NCBI GenBank assembly: GCA_937935075.1 | Contig: CALGYB010000030.1 | Coordinates: 1-64,000, forward strand | Source of the DNA: an uncultured Roseiflexus sp. | Lineage (GTDB): Bacteria > Chloroflexota > Chloroflexia > Chloroflexales > Roseiflexaceae | DNA length: 64,000 nucleotides | Direction of reading: 5' to 3' | In this document: positions 17,795 to 27,205 of the stretch, piece after piece | How positions within the stretch are numbered: position 1 is the stretch's first letter | How the letters are laid out: each line of letters begins with the position of its first letter | The notes under the pieces: generated by a model | What the model saw: the letters and a program-made list of their open reading frames with translations, nothing else | The model's database searches: none | Told to the model about the DNA's origin: nothing | Position numbers and translations under genes: made by a program

Positions 17795-20533
17795 TCAGGA
17801 CGCCACCGGCAGCACGAAATGAAAGACGCTGCCTTCGTTGATCCGGCTCTCGACCCAAATACGTCCGCCGAGGAGCTTGATGAGGGGTTTGACCAGCGAC
17901 AGACCGAGACCGGTGCCGCCGGCTTCGACCTTGAGCGGATTCTCGGTGCGGTAGAAACGCTCCCAGATGCGCGGCAGGTCTTCTGGCGCGATTCCAACGC
18001 CGGTATCGCGCACATCGATCTGCACATAGCGACCAGGGCGCAACCCATCGCGTTCCTCCTCAGGGATCGCATCGGCGGTGATTTCACGCGCCTCGATAGT
18101 GATCGACCCGCCGCGTGGCGTGTACTTAACCGCATTCGATACGATGTTGAAGAGAATCTGATTGAAGCGGCGAGCGTCGGCGCGCACGAGCGGCAACCCG
18201 GCAGGAATGCTCAATAACAGGTGTTGCTGCCGATCCAGGATTTTCGGTTGAAGATCGAGCATCACGGCGCTGAGGGTTTCCGCGACGTGGATCGGACGGA
18301 TCTCAAGTTCGACGCTTCCCGTCTCGATCTTGGTGATGTCGAGCAGATCGTTGATAATCGCAATCATGCGTTCGGCATTCGACTGAATAATGCCGAGGAA
18401 CTCTCTTTGCGTTTCGTTGATCGGTCCCAGGCTGCCCATCGCCAGGAGTTGGGTAAACCCTTTGATCGACGTCATCGGCGTGCGCAACTCGTGCGAGACG
18501 GTGCCGATGAACTCGGTCTTGAGCCGGTCAGACTCGACCTCGCGCGTGCGATCGCGGAACACGGCAACCGCGCCCATCAGCGTGTCCTTGCTCGAAATCA
18601 CCGGATCGAGCGTAATGCTAATAGTGCGCGGACCGATCTGGAACGTTGTCGAGAGGGTACGCGGTTGATGCTGTTCATCCCACGGATTGTTCAACAGGTC
18701 ATCGAGCGACAATTCCTCGACGCGTCGCCCCAGCAAACGTCGCAGCAGGTCCCCCAGATCCCAGGTCACCAACTCGTCGATAGGACGATCAAGGATTTTC
18801 TCGGCTGCCAGGTTCGCCGTCAGCACCGAACCACTCCGGTCGCAGACGATGACGCCATCCGAAAGGCTTTGCAGAATAGCGGTGCTCTGGCTGACCGCCT
18901 GTTCCTGACGTTGTTGCATTTCATGGCGGTGAAGGTACTGCTGTTCCATCTGCTGGTACAACTGGGCGTTATAAATGCCGATCGCAATCTGGTTGGCGGA
19001 TGACGTCAGCAGGCGTAAGTGTTCCTCGCGGAAATAACCGGTCTGTTCGTGAGAGAGCACCAGCACGCCAAGGACTTCGTGGTGCGCAATGAGCGGCACA
19101 GCGATCATCGAGCCGCTCCGTTTTGCCGACGGGTCGTCGAGTGGCGGCGGCACCCAGCGCGGGTCGGACGCAACGTCTGCCACAATCAGCGGCTTCCGAT
19201 GTTGCGCCACCCAGCCGACGATGCCCTGTCCGAGCATGAAACGTGTATGACCGATGTCGCTGTTTTTCCCCAGCACTGAGCGATCAACCAGTTGTTCGAT
19301 TTCCCGGTCGAGCAGCATGATCGATCCGTGGTCAACGCCGATCAGTTTCGCCAGGGTCTTGAGCGAGTTGTGCATAATGTCATCGCCGTCGAGCGAGCTG
19401 CTGACCTCGATCGCGATAGTGTTGAGCGTCTCGAGGGTATCGCGCTCGATCTGCAATTCACGAGTACGTTCGGCGATCCGTTCCTCCAGCACCGCATTGA
19501 ACGCGCGCACTTCCGCATACAGGCGCGCATTTTCCAGCGCAATCGCCGCCTGACCGGCGACTGAGCGGACAAAATCCTGTTGGGAACGATCGCCGAGCGT
19601 ATGCTCTTCACCCTGACAGACGATAATCCCCACAATGCCGCGCTGTGTGACGAGCGGCACGCCAAGCACCGCATGGCCTGGAAGATGCCAGCCATGCTGG
19701 TCGTGTGATGCCGGTTCAGCCACAAAAAGGGGTTCTTGCTGCTGAAGCATCTGAATGACCAGGTCATGGGCGGCATCGAGCGGCACAGAGCGGATCTCCG
19801 GCGTCGGAGCGCCGTGGCGCCAGACCATGTCAAGTCGGGTGGCATCCTCGGAGATGAGCCAGATATCAACGACAACCGGCGCCAGCACCTCTGAAAGTGC
19901 AGCGCTTATCTGCCTCAGGTGCGTTTCGCGGTCGAACGTGGACGACAGATCGTGCGCCAGTTGATTGAGCCGGGAGACTTGCAGCGTTGTCCGATCCGTG
20001 ACTTCCGCATCGCGGTAGAGGCTTTCGACCAGCATGCGGGTTTCGTTCAGTTCGCTCAACACCGTATGCGCTGCGTTGACCCATCGCTCAACGAGCAGGG
20101 TAATGGCGTGATCGATGAGATCATCGAGCGCATCGAGAAGTCGGTAGAAGCTATCGTCCTGCGACTGCTGTGCATCCGCTTCTATCGACTCGCAAAACAG
20201 CGCACGGCGGCACATGCTGCGCAGCCGCTGGAACAGCATAATCTGGCGGGGCAGGTCGTCCTCGCCGATCGTGCTCCGCAAGGCGCGCAGCGTCGTCAGG
20301 CACTCGTCGAGCGGACGTTTATCGCCGTCTGCAGCAGCGATCAACCCATCGTACAGCGCCGCCAACACGACCTTGCGCTCATCGGGATGCACGGTGATTG
20401 CTTCGCCGTTTCCTGTAGAAGCTTGAGAGTCTGGCGCGAACAGATCATCACCCGCAGCAATCCAGAGCGGCAGAAGGGTCGCGCGATTGGCGCTCAACCA
20501 GTGGGTCAGATGGGTTGATGTCGTGTGCTGCAT
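17795..20533 (-). CDS. GAF-GAF-PAS histidine kinase with RsbR-like N-terminal helices
   Basis: A 912-residue soluble kinase. Residues about 1-165 are helical (LTHWLSANRATLLPLWIAAG, then regularly spaced Leu/Ile) and resemble the N-terminal helical domain of RsbRD/RsbR-type co-antagonists; this is inference. GAF modules follow at about 195-350 and 375-530, a coiled coil between, a PAS at about 555-665, the phospho-acceptor helix FIGTVSHELRTPMTSIKGF (His at about 690), and a complete ATPase domain (NIVSNAVKYTPRGG, DTGVGIAPEDL, GGTGLGLSLVK). No membrane segment. It is the last gene of an rsbT-PP2C-kinase unit (20-base gap), so it probably feeds a partner-switching pathway. Confidence 0.88.
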   Translation of the reverse strand: MQHTTSTHLTHWLSANRATLLPLWIAAGDDLFAPDSQASTGNGEAITVHPDERKVVLAALYDGLIAAADGDKRPLDECLTTLRALRSTIGEDDLPRQIMLFQRLRSMCRRALFCESIEADAQQSQDDSFYRLLDALDDLIDHAITLLVERWVNAAHTVLSELNETRMLVESLYRDAEVTDRTTLQVSRLNQLAHDLSSTFDRETHLRQISAALSEVLAPVVVDIWLISEDATRLDMVWRHGAPTPEIRSVPLDAAHDLVIQMLQQQEPLFVAEPASHDQHGWHLPGHAVLGVPLVTQRGIVGIIVCQGEEHTLGDRSQQDFVRSVAGQAAIALENARLYAEVRAFNAVLEERIAERTRELQIERDTLETLNTIAIEVSSSLDGDDIMHNSLKTLAKLIGVDHGSIMLLDREIEQLVDRSVLGKNSDIGHTRFMLGQGIVGWVAQHRKPLIVADVASDPRWVPPPLDDPSAKRSGSMIAVPLIAHHEVLGVLVLSHEQTGYFREEHLRLLTSSANQIAIGIYNAQLYQQMEQQYLHRHEMQQRQEQAVSQSTAILQSLSDGVIVCDRSGSVLTANLAAEKILDRPIDELVTWDLGDLLRRLLGRRVEELSLDDLLNNPWDEQHQPRTLSTTFQIGPRTISITLDPVISSKDTLMGAVAVFRDRTREVESDRLKTEFIGTVSHELRTPMTSIKGFTQLLAMGSLGPINETQREFLGIIQSNAERMIAIINDLLDITKIETGSVELEIRPIHVAETLSAVMLDLQPKILDRQQHLLLSIPAGLPLVRADARRFNQILFNIVSNAVKYTPRGGSITIEAREITADAIPEEERDGLRPGRYVQIDVRDTGVGIAPEDLPRIWERFYRTENPLKVEAGGTGLGLSLVKPLIKLLGGRIWVESRINEGSVFHFVLPVAS

Positions 20534-20553
20534 AGCGGTGCAAAGACGCAGGT

Positions 20554-21129
20554 TCAGGTTTGAATAACGACTACTGTGGCATCGTCGGACTGTTTGCCGT
20601 AGATTTGGACGATCTGCTCTGCCAGCGCCTGCGGCGACTGACGAATATCGAGATGCAAATCCTGAGCGAATTGTGACGACACGCCATCACTGTACAATAC
20701 GAACAGATCGCCTGGGTCATACGTATACGTCAGTTCGAGCAAGGTCGGCAGGCGATATCCGAGAATGCCGTTCTTCGAGATCGGCTTGATCGGTTTGCGG
20801 CTGTAGACATAGATACCGATGTTGCCGACGCCGATGTACGATGCGTTGCTCTGGATCGGGTCGAGCCGCAGCAACCCGACGACGGCGCCGCGTGTGGTGT
20901 GCAGTGCTTCGTGCGAGATGCGGATGAGCTCCTGAAGTGGGCGTTCGGCACGCTCGCGGAAGATGGTTTCCGCCAGACGCGCCGCGCGCGCCGCTTCTTC
21001 GCCGCCGCCCAACCCATCGACGACGGCTGCAAGGATGCCGCTGCCGTTCAGGGGTGTCACCATCCAGATGTCGCCGGAGATCGATTGACCCCGCTTGGCG
21101 CGATTGTATGCTCCCCACGCGATGTTCAT
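20554..21129 (-). CDS. PP2C-type serine phosphatase, RsbX/SpoIIE class
   Basis: 191 residues from the ATG at 21129, chosen because it overlaps the rsbT-like gene by ATGA; longer readings upstream lie inside that gene. The PP2C core is short as in RsbX: SGDIWMVTPL, VVDGLGGGEEAA (metal Asp), GVGNIGIYVYS, DLFVLYSDGVSSQF (metal Asp) and SDDATVVVI. It would dephosphorylate STAS or RsbS/RsbR-type proteins, resetting the switch thrown by the kinase encoded just upstream. Confidence 0.88.
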   Translation of the reverse strand: MNIAWGAYNRAKRGQSISGDIWMVTPLNGSGILAAVVDGLGGGEEAARAARLAETIFRERAERPLQELIRISHEALHTTRGAVVGLLRLDPIQSNASYIGVGNIGIYVYSRKPIKPISKNGILGYRLPTLLELTYTYDPGDLFVLYSDGVSSQFAQDLHLDIRQSPQALAEQIVQIYGKQSDDATVVVIQT

Positions 21130-21557
21130 CGGCGAACCTTTCCAGGCCCGCCGGTGCGTTTGCCGGGCCACTTCACTGCGCGCACGCGCGTCCCCACGCC
21201 AACCGTCGACTCGATGGAGAAGTCGTCCATCAAGCGTTGAACGCCGGGAAGACCTGCGCCAAGCGTCTGTGCGGTGCTGTAGCCGTCGCGCAGCGCCAGC
21301 GCAATGTCGGCGATGCCGGGTCCCTGATCGCGCGCCTCGATTGCGATGCCCTGACGACCGTTGTCTTCGACGCATTCGATCATCAGTTCACCGCTGCCGG
21401 CATGTGCCAGAATGTTGCGCGTGAGTTCCAGAACCGCAATTTCAATGCGCGTGCGGTCGATGTCGTCGAACCCCAGGGCCGTCGCCATATCGCGTGCGCG
21501 CCCCATTGCGACATACACATCGACCTCTCGCCTGACAGGGCAGACTATCGCCTCCAT
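21126..21557 (-). CDS. RsbT-like serine/threonine kinase (GHKL anti-sigma fold)
   Basis: 143 residues of the small HATPase family: the N-box ELTRNILAHAGSGEL, G1 box ARDQGPGIADI and G2 box GAGLPGVQRLMDDF. RsbT phosphorylates RsbS/RsbR STAS proteins in stressosomes; the GLPGVQRLMD pattern is closer to RsbT than to RsbW. First gene of the unit with the PP2C phosphatase (4-base overlap) and kinase. No small RsbS gene is adjacent; a STAS fusion lies 12 kb away at 34003-35307. Confidence 0.85.
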   Translation of the reverse strand: MEAIVCPVRREVDVYVAMGRARDMATALGFDDIDRTRIEIAVLELTRNILAHAGSGELMIECVEDNGRQGIAIEARDQGPGIADIALALRDGYSTAQTLGAGLPGVQRLMDDFSIESTVGVGTRVRAVKWPGKRTGGPGKVRR

Positions 21558-22108
21558 CTGAGTGTACTCCTGCGTTTGTGTGAGCGCCAGTGCACAGCGT
21601 TACAGTTTGCTGACACACAGCGCAGCCGCGCCTTTTGTCCCATGCCGTGCGGCATTCCCGGCTTGCGATTTGCCGCTCCTTACCGGCGCGGTCTGCTCCT
21701 AAGTATATCAGTATAGCCGAGGAGCGCGGCCAGAGTCGGATCGAAATGCGTTCGATATTGACGCGAAATGGGAAATGGGGGTGCGGGGCGGGAGGCGAAC
21801 CGCGAATGGCGCAGAGTTCCTGGCAAGCCTTTCGGATGCATCGCTCGCCTGGGCAGTGAGTTTTGGTACGAGCGCGGTTCGGCAGGCTCACTGCAAGGGG
21901 CGTCATCTCGCCTATATGCGCTCTTCTTCCCGATTCGGCGCGTTCAGCGCATTGCTCGTGGGAGAAGGAGTCTGGGGGATGAGGGGATAACAGGCATCAG
22001 GCGCGCCCTCTCTTTTGTCGTATCGAGGAAGTGTTGCGACCCGGGCACAATCTGTTTTATAATCAAAACTCAGATAATCGCATCGAAAGAGGAAAACGGC
22101 CTGCACTT
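21558..22108. other. Non-coding gap upstream of the rsbT-like gene
   Basis: Part of the 988-base gap 21558-22545. No gene was accepted: open frames here lack a ribosome site and family resemblance. The rsbT promoter must lie near 21560-21650 but no clear boxes were seen. Confidence 0.4.
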
Positions 22109-22109
22109 A

Positions 22110-22200
22110 GAGCCTATCCGAAAAATCGCTGACTGAAGTGCGACCGGGTAGGCGAAGGCATTTGCCTTCGCCTACCCAACGAGCTTTTCCGGATAGGCTC
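22110..22200. repeat. 92-bp palindromic repeat, copy with TTA duplication
   Basis: GAGCCTATCC to GGATAGGCTC with the internal GGGTAGGCGAAGGC hairpin. Flanked by TTA on both sides (22107-22109 and 22201-22203 read with the terminal C). Nearly identical to 13363-13452. Confidence 0.82.
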
Positions 22201-22425
22201 TTACGACGTACCTGTGGACCCGCTAATGGTCTGGGCGGTCGACGCGCAAATGATCATATCATTCTCTCACTTTTCAGAGCAAGCCGGTGACGGGAGAGAA
22301 CTCCAATTAGTGCCTCTAGATGGTCATTAGAGCCGATGAAAGCGGGCTGCAAAAAGCCGTTCGCGCCGCTGCCAGGGGAGCCAATATTCCCAAGCGGGTC
22401 AGCCCGCATACCTTTCGCCACTCGA

Positions 22426-22523
22426 GATGACCGTCACCGGAGGGCGTTTGGGGCACGACCGAGCAATGACCAGCGTCACGGGCGTCGGCGATCCATCGGT
22501 AGCGGGTCCTGGTGACGGTCATC
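22426..22523. repeat. 98-bp interval bounded by 13-base inverted repeats
   Basis: GATGACCGTCACC (22426-22438) and its complement GGTGACGGTCATC (22511-22523). The same 13-mer bounds two 98-bp tandem copies at 58115-58212 and 58259-58356, there in the opposite polarity. The interior differs. Lies just after the etfA stop, where it could form a long hairpin in the etfBA mRNA tail. Confidence 0.65.
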
Positions 22524-22545
22524 AGCCAGGCGATGCCTCTAACCC

Positions 22546-23532
22546 CTACTTCCCCGTCCGCTTCTTGATCTCCTCCGTCAGCAGCGGCACGATTTCATTC
22601 GCATCGCCGACGACGCCATACGTGGCGACGCGGAAGATCGGCGCGTCCGGGTCTTTGTTGATCGCCACGATGGTGCGTGAGGAGCGCATGCCTGCCAGGT
22701 GCTGGATGGCGCCGGAGATGCCAACCGCCATATACAGTTTCGGGCTGACCGTCTTACCGGTCTGGCCGACCTGATGCTCATAGGGCACCCAACCCGCATC
22801 GACGATCGCGCGCGATGCGCCGTAGGCGCCGCCGACCGCTTCCGCAAGCGGGGGGATCAGTTTGTAATAGTTCTCCGGCGACCCCAGGCCGCGCCCGCCC
22901 GACACGATGATCGCTGCGTCCGACAGATTGACGGCCCCCTGCTTCGGCGCCACGCTCACAACCTTTGCACGCATCGGAACGCTGGGCATGGCTTCGGTCA
23001 CCACTGCGCCGGAGCGGCCAGGACTTGCCTGCGGTTCCGGGAAACTCTGCTTGCGCACCGAGACGACCGCCGTTCTGCCGGGGGCGAAGGTCAGCGTGTT
23101 GATAACGTTGCCGCCGTGTGAACTGCGAACGGCGCTCACCACGCCATTCTCGATTGCGACATTCGTCGAGTCGGCGGCGACGCCGGTATCGAGTTCCGCC
23201 GCCAGCGCCGCGCTGAAGTCGCGCATCTGGAAACTGGCGCCGGTCAGGATCAGGGCAGGCTGATACTTCTTCGCCAGCGCTGCGGCTGCGCCAACATAGC
23301 CATCGGTGGTGTACTGCGCCAGCGTGCCGTCATCGACCACATACGCCGTATCGGCGCCGTAACTGAAGGCGGTGTTCGCAAGATCGCCGACGCCGGCGCC
23401 CAGGATCAGCGCGCCGACCTTCATCCCGTTGGCGTCAGCCAGTTCGCGCGCCTTGCCGAGCAATTCCTTCGACACCCCGGCCATATCGCCATGGGCGGTT
23501 CGCTCAATGAAAACCCAGATCTCGTTCGCCAT
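22546..23532 (-). CDS. etfA: Electron transfer flavoprotein, alpha subunit
   Basis: 328 residues, FAD-binding subunit. C-terminal signature region [39 protein letters not shown] and [18 protein letters not shown] are complete, with the FAD motif [10 protein letters not shown]. Together with EtfB it carries electrons from acyl-CoA dehydrogenases to the quinone pool. Starts 13 bases after etfB. Confidence 0.95.
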   Translation of the reverse strand: MANEIWVFIERTAHGDMAGVSKELLGKARELADANGMKVGALILGAGVGDLANTAFSYGADTAYVVDDGTLAQYTTDGYVGAAAALAKKYQPALILTGASFQMRDFSAALAAELDTGVAADSTNVAIENGVVSAVRSSHGGNVINTLTFAPGRTAVVSVRKQSFPEPQASPGRSGAVVTEAMPSVPMRAKVVSVAPKQGAVNLSDAAIIVSGGRGLGSPENYYKLIPPLAEAVGGAYGASRAIVDAGWVPYEHQVGQTGKTVSPKLYMAVGISGAIQHLAGMRSSRTIVAINKDPDAPIFRVATYGVVGDANEIVPLLTEEIKKRTGK

Positions 23533-23545
23533 AGACGTTCTCCTG

Positions 23546-24322
23546 TCAGATAACCTGCGCTTCCATCAACTTATCGACCAGTCGGGCAACCTTCTCGGCA
23601 GCATCTTTTCCTTCGATGACCTCGCCCTTCGGACGCGGCGGCGGCGGGACGCGATTGACCAGGTTCAATGCCGGGGTCAGGTCCGCAGCGCTGAGACCGA
23701 GATCCGCCGCCGACCAGGTCGGAATCTCGACCTTGGCGACTTTGCGGATGCGCAGCAACGATGGGTAGCGTGGTTCATTGATGCCTTTGACGACCGTCGC
23801 AACCGCCGGCAGGCTGGCTTCGACCGTTTCGACGACCTCTTCGAGGTGGCGTTCGGCGACGATCTTGCCGCTTTCCAGCGAGACAACCTTGCCCACATAG
23901 GTCAATTGCGCCCAACCGAGCAACCGCGCCAGCGCCGGTGCGAACGCTCCAGTCTCGTCGTCGGTCGAGTTGCGACCACACAGCACCAGATCGACATCGC
24001 CCAGCTTCTTGATGGCGGCGGCGGCGACCCGCGCAGCGCCGAAGGTGTCAAGTTTGGTGAACGCCGGGTCGCTCAACAGGAGCGAGTCGGTGGCGCCCAT
24101 TGCGAGTGCGCGACGAATCTGTTCCTTCCAGTCTTCTGGACCAATCGAGAGAATGGTGACTTTGCCGCCCAGTTTCTCGTTCCACTGCAACGCCTCTTCG
24201 ACGGCATACTCATCGAAGAGGTTCATGATCTGCTCGATCCCATCGGCGTTGATTGTCAGATCCGCGTTGATTTTGACCGAGTTGTCGCGCGGAACCTGTT
24301 TCATGCAGACGACGATGTGCAT
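23546..24322 (-). CDS. etfB: Electron transfer flavoprotein, beta subunit
   Basis: 258 residues from MHIVVCMKQVPRDNSVKIN. The start at 24322 is preferred to the upstream ATG at 24340 because GGGAGG lies 6-7 bases before it. Landmarks: DEYAVEEALQWNEKLGG, LCGRNSTDDETGAFAPALA (the usual GxQxxD is replaced by GRNSTDDETGAF-like). Dimer partner of EtfA, AMP/FAD complex. It has its own possible extended minus-10 promoter within the 121-base gap after the acyl-CoA dehydrogenase gene. Confidence 0.93.
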   Translation of the reverse strand: MHIVVCMKQVPRDNSVKINADLTINADGIEQIMNLFDEYAVEEALQWNEKLGGKVTILSIGPEDWKEQIRRALAMGATDSLLLSDPAFTKLDTFGAARVAAAAIKKLGDVDLVLCGRNSTDDETGAFAPALARLLGWAQLTYVGKVVSLESGKIVAERHLEEVVETVEASLPAVATVVKGINEPRYPSLLRIRKVAKVEIPTWSAADLGLSAADLTPALNLVNRVPPPPRPKGEVIEGKDAAEKVARLVDKLMEAQVI

Positions 24323-24425
24323 AGCGCCTCCCTCTTGCACCGCTGCTCGTCAGCGGCTTCGCATCAATGCTGCTTCCCCTGGTAATCCCCTTGTGCGCTT
24401 ATTAGCGTACGTGGTAACACGTTGC

Positions 24426-24434
24426 ATTATAACA
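24426..24434 (-). promoter_or_regulatory. Possible extended minus-10 promoter of etfBA
   Basis: Reverse-strand TGTTATAAT (TGnTATAAT form), about 100 bases before etfB. No good minus-35, as usual for extended minus-10 promoters. It would permit etfBA expression apart from the upstream genes. Confidence 0.45.
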
Positions 24435-24443
24435 TGATGTTCA

Positions 24444-25688
24444 TCATGCCCATTCATCCGGGTCATACGCGGGCAACTCGCGGCGGAGCGGCTTATTCTC
24501 GCGGTAGCCAAGCGCGAAATCCGCCTGGAGCAGTTCCTGCAATTCACGGGTGCCTTCGTAGATGATGGCGCCGCGCGCATTGCGCAGGTAGCGTTCGACG
24601 GGATATTCGTCGCTGTAGCCATAGGCGCCGTGGATCTGAATCGCGTCGTCGGCGGCCTCGAAACTGCTGACGGTCGCATGCCACTTGGCGAGGGTCGTTT
24701 CGCGGGTGTTGCGGCGTCCCTGGTTCTTCATCCAGCCGGCGCGGTACACCAGCAGGCGGCTGGTGTCGAGTTTGCGCACCATGTGGCTGATCATGCGCTT
24801 GACCAGTTGATGTTCGGCGATGGGAACACCGAACGTCTGGCGCTCTTTCGCGTAGCGGATGCTGGCTTCCAGGCTCGCCTGGATGAGACCGGTCGCACCG
24901 GCGGCGACGGTGTAGCGCCCGTTGTCGAGCGCGGTCATGGCAATCTTGAACCCCTCGCCCTCTTCGCCGAGCCGGTTGGCGACCGGCACGCGCACCTCTT
25001 CGAGAATGACCGAACCGGTATTGCCGGCGCGCACGCCGAGTTTCCCGTGGATTGGGAGACTGCTGACGCCGGGCATGGTGCGTTCGACGATGAAACACGA
25101 GATGCCCCGGTTCCCCTTCGAGGGGTCAGTCTTGGCGAAGACCAGGAAATGGTCGGCGATGTCCGCCAGGCTGATCCAGGTCTTCTCGCCATTCAGGATG
25201 TAGGAGTCGCCGTCGCGTCGTGCAGTGGTGAGCATGGCGCCGGCATCGGTGCCGCTGTTCGGTTCGGTCAGGCAGTAGCCGGCGATTTTCTCGCCTTTCG
25301 CTTGCGGGACCAGGTATTTCCGCTGCTGTTCTTCCGTTCCCCACTGAAACAGCGTCAGCGAGTTCAAGCCGGTATGGACGCTCATGACCACGCGCAGGAA
25401 ACTGTCGACTCGCTCCAGTTCCTCGCACACGACCGCCAGCGCCAGGTAGTCCATTCCTGCGCCGCCGAGCCGCGCCGGCAGGCAGATGCCGAGCAGCCCC
25501 AGTTCGCCCATGCGCTTCAGGATGGGACGAATGTGCGGGCGGGTCTCTGGTCCCTCCATTGCCGCGCCGCTGCGGTCCCACTCGCGAATGAACGGCGCGA
25601 CTTCCTTTTCGGCGAATTCGCGCACCGTGCGGCGCAGAATCTGGTGTTCCTCGGTCAGGAACATGTCGTAGTTGGCGGTGAAATCCAT
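24444..25688 (-). CDS. Acyl-CoA dehydrogenase
   Basis: 414 residues with the full family fold: N-terminal helical domain, middle beta domain with CLTEPNSGTDAGAM and WISLADIADHF, C-terminal domain with RQTFGVPIAEHQLVK and the catalytic base in GAIIYEGTRELQ (Glu of YEGT). First step of beta-oxidation or of amino-acid acyl-CoA breakdown, passing electrons to the EtfAB encoded downstream. Chain length cannot be told from sequence reading. Between it and the MFS gene are 52 bases. Confidence 0.94.
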   Translation of the reverse strand: MDFTANYDMFLTEEHQILRRTVREFAEKEVAPFIREWDRSGAAMEGPETRPHIRPILKRMGELGLLGICLPARLGGAGMDYLALAVVCEELERVDSFLRVVMSVHTGLNSLTLFQWGTEEQQRKYLVPQAKGEKIAGYCLTEPNSGTDAGAMLTTARRDGDSYILNGEKTWISLADIADHFLVFAKTDPSKGNRGISCFIVERTMPGVSSLPIHGKLGVRAGNTGSVILEEVRVPVANRLGEEGEGFKIAMTALDNGRYTVAAGATGLIQASLEASIRYAKERQTFGVPIAEHQLVKRMISHMVRKLDTSRLLVYRAGWMKNQGRRNTRETTLAKWHATVSSFEAADDAIQIHGAYGYSDEYPVERYLRNARGAIIYEGTRELQELLQADFALGYRENKPLRRELPAYDPDEWA

Positions 25689-25740
25689 TGTCGTTTCCTC
25701 TCAAGAACCCAGAACTGAGAACCAAGAATCGGCGTCTCCC

Positions 25741-27102
25741 TCACACCTTTGCCGGCGGCGTATTCCCCGCCTCAAGGATGGCGCGGCGCGCGTCGACGCG
25801 CAGCAGCAGCGCAATGCCGGCGATGAAGAAGATGAGCAGCAGCAGAATCGCCACCCGGTAGCTGCCGGTAAACTGGAGCGCCAGACCAAAGACGAGCGGT
25901 CCGAGCCAGCTGGTGCCACGTTCGCTGACTTCGTACAGGCTGAAATACTCCGACTCCTGCCCCGGCGGGATCATCTGCGAGAAGAGCGACCGGCTGATCG
26001 CCTGGCTCCCGCCCATGACGACAGCAATCGCCGCCGCCAGGATGTAGAACTGCGTCGGATTGCCGGGCTGCACCCAGCCATACGCCGCAAAGATCACGCT
26101 CGTCCAGATCACCAGGCTCACCAGGATGGCGCGGGTAGCGCCGATCCATCCCGCGACACGCCCGAACATCAGGGCGCCGGCAAAGGCGACGAACTGTACC
26201 ATCAGAATAGCAGAAATGAGTGTGGATTGCTCCAGTTTCAGTTCTTCGGCGCCAAACTGCGACGCCAGGGCGATCACGGTTTGAATGCCATCATTGTAGA
26301 GCAGATAAGCGCCGAGGAACAACAGTGTCTGCGGGTAGTTGCGCGCCTTGCGCAACGTTTCCCACAACTGTTTGAAACCGATGGTCACATAGTGTTCGCC
26401 TGGCGGTATACGCTTGATCGGATCGCGCCGGCGCAGCGCCAGCAGCGGAATAATGGTGAAGATCGCCCACCACATGCCAGCTGAGACGATGCTGATCCGC
26501 ACGGCGTGATTGGGAGAGACGCCAAACGACCCGGCGTTCTGGAAGAGCAGCAGATTGGCGACGAGCAACAACCCGCCGCCGAGGTAGCCGAGCGCCCATC
26601 CCTGCGACGACACGGCATCGCGTCGGTCGGGACTGGCAATCTCCGGCAGGAACGCATTGTAGAAAACGATTGATGCGCCAAAACTCAGGTTGGCAATCAG
26701 AAACAGCACCCCGCCGAAGAGGTAGTTGCCGCCATCGAGAAAATAGAGCAGCATCGTGGCGATGGCGCCCACATAGGCGAAGACGCCCAGGAGATGCTTC
26801 TTCAGATGGGTATAGTCGGCAATTGCGCCAAGGATCGGCAAAAAGAGCACCTGGAGCAGTACCGACAGGGAAACCATGTATGGAAAGAATGCCCCCGCCG
26901 CCACCTGAATGCCTAGCGGGTAGACAAACCCATCGGCGTCGGCGGCATTCCGGGTCACCGAGGTCAAATATGGTCCGAGAAAAACCGTTACAACTGTGGT
27001 GGAAAAAGCGGAATTCGCCCAGTCGTAGAAATACCAGCCAACCTGTTCGCGGCGATCATCAATGGCAGCAACGCTGGCGCTGCGCGCGATCTCAGCACTC
27101 AT
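25741..27102 (-). CDS. UMF1-type MFS transporter
   Basis: 453 residues from MSAEIARSASV; the longer reading to 27369 is rejected because GAGGAG precedes this ATG and the extra residues are not family-like. About twelve membrane helices. The N-terminal pattern GWYFYDWANSAFSTTVVTVFLGPYL is characteristic of the UMF1/Atg22-like family. Substrate unknown; some members are associated with amino-acid or organic-acid export or uptake. It sits between acyl-CoA dehydrogenase and enoyl-CoA hydratase genes in the same direction, so a link with fatty or branched-chain acid use is likely. Confidence 0.85.
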   Translation of the reverse strand: MSAEIARSASVAAIDDRREQVGWYFYDWANSAFSTTVVTVFLGPYLTSVTRNAADADGFVYPLGIQVAAGAFFPYMVSLSVLLQVLFLPILGAIADYTHLKKHLLGVFAYVGAIATMLLYFLDGGNYLFGGVLFLIANLSFGASIVFYNAFLPEIASPDRRDAVSSQGWALGYLGGGLLLVANLLLFQNAGSFGVSPNHAVRISIVSAGMWWAIFTIIPLLALRRRDPIKRIPPGEHYVTIGFKQLWETLRKARNYPQTLLFLGAYLLYNDGIQTVIALASQFGAEELKLEQSTLISAILMVQFVAFAGALMFGRVAGWIGATRAILVSLVIWTSVIFAAYGWVQPGNPTQFYILAAAIAVVMGGSQAISRSLFSQMIPPGQESEYFSLYEVSERGTSWLGPLVFGLALQFTGSYRVAILLLLIFFIAGIALLLRVDARRAILEAGNTPPAKV

Positions 27103-27162
27103 GCACTCCTCTCTTCTCTTGACTCTTCGTCCCCGCCTGCACCGCAGTGGAGACATTGCATT

Positions 27163-27187
27163 GAAGACGCTGCGATGCAACGTCTTC
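27163..27187. terminator. Hairpin between enoyl-CoA hydratase and MFS genes
   Basis: GAAGACG (27163-27169) and CGTCTTC (27181-27187) with an 11-base loop containing GCGATGC. No T-run. It may attenuate read-through from the hydratase gene. Confidence 0.35.
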
Positions 27188-27205
27188 GGGCGATGCGCCT
27201 CGCGT

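Noticed and set aside
20554-21375. Longer 273-residue form of the PP2C phosphatase
   Set aside because: The extra N-terminus lies inside the rsbT-like gene in another frame; the overlapping ATG at 21129 gives the normal PP2C start.
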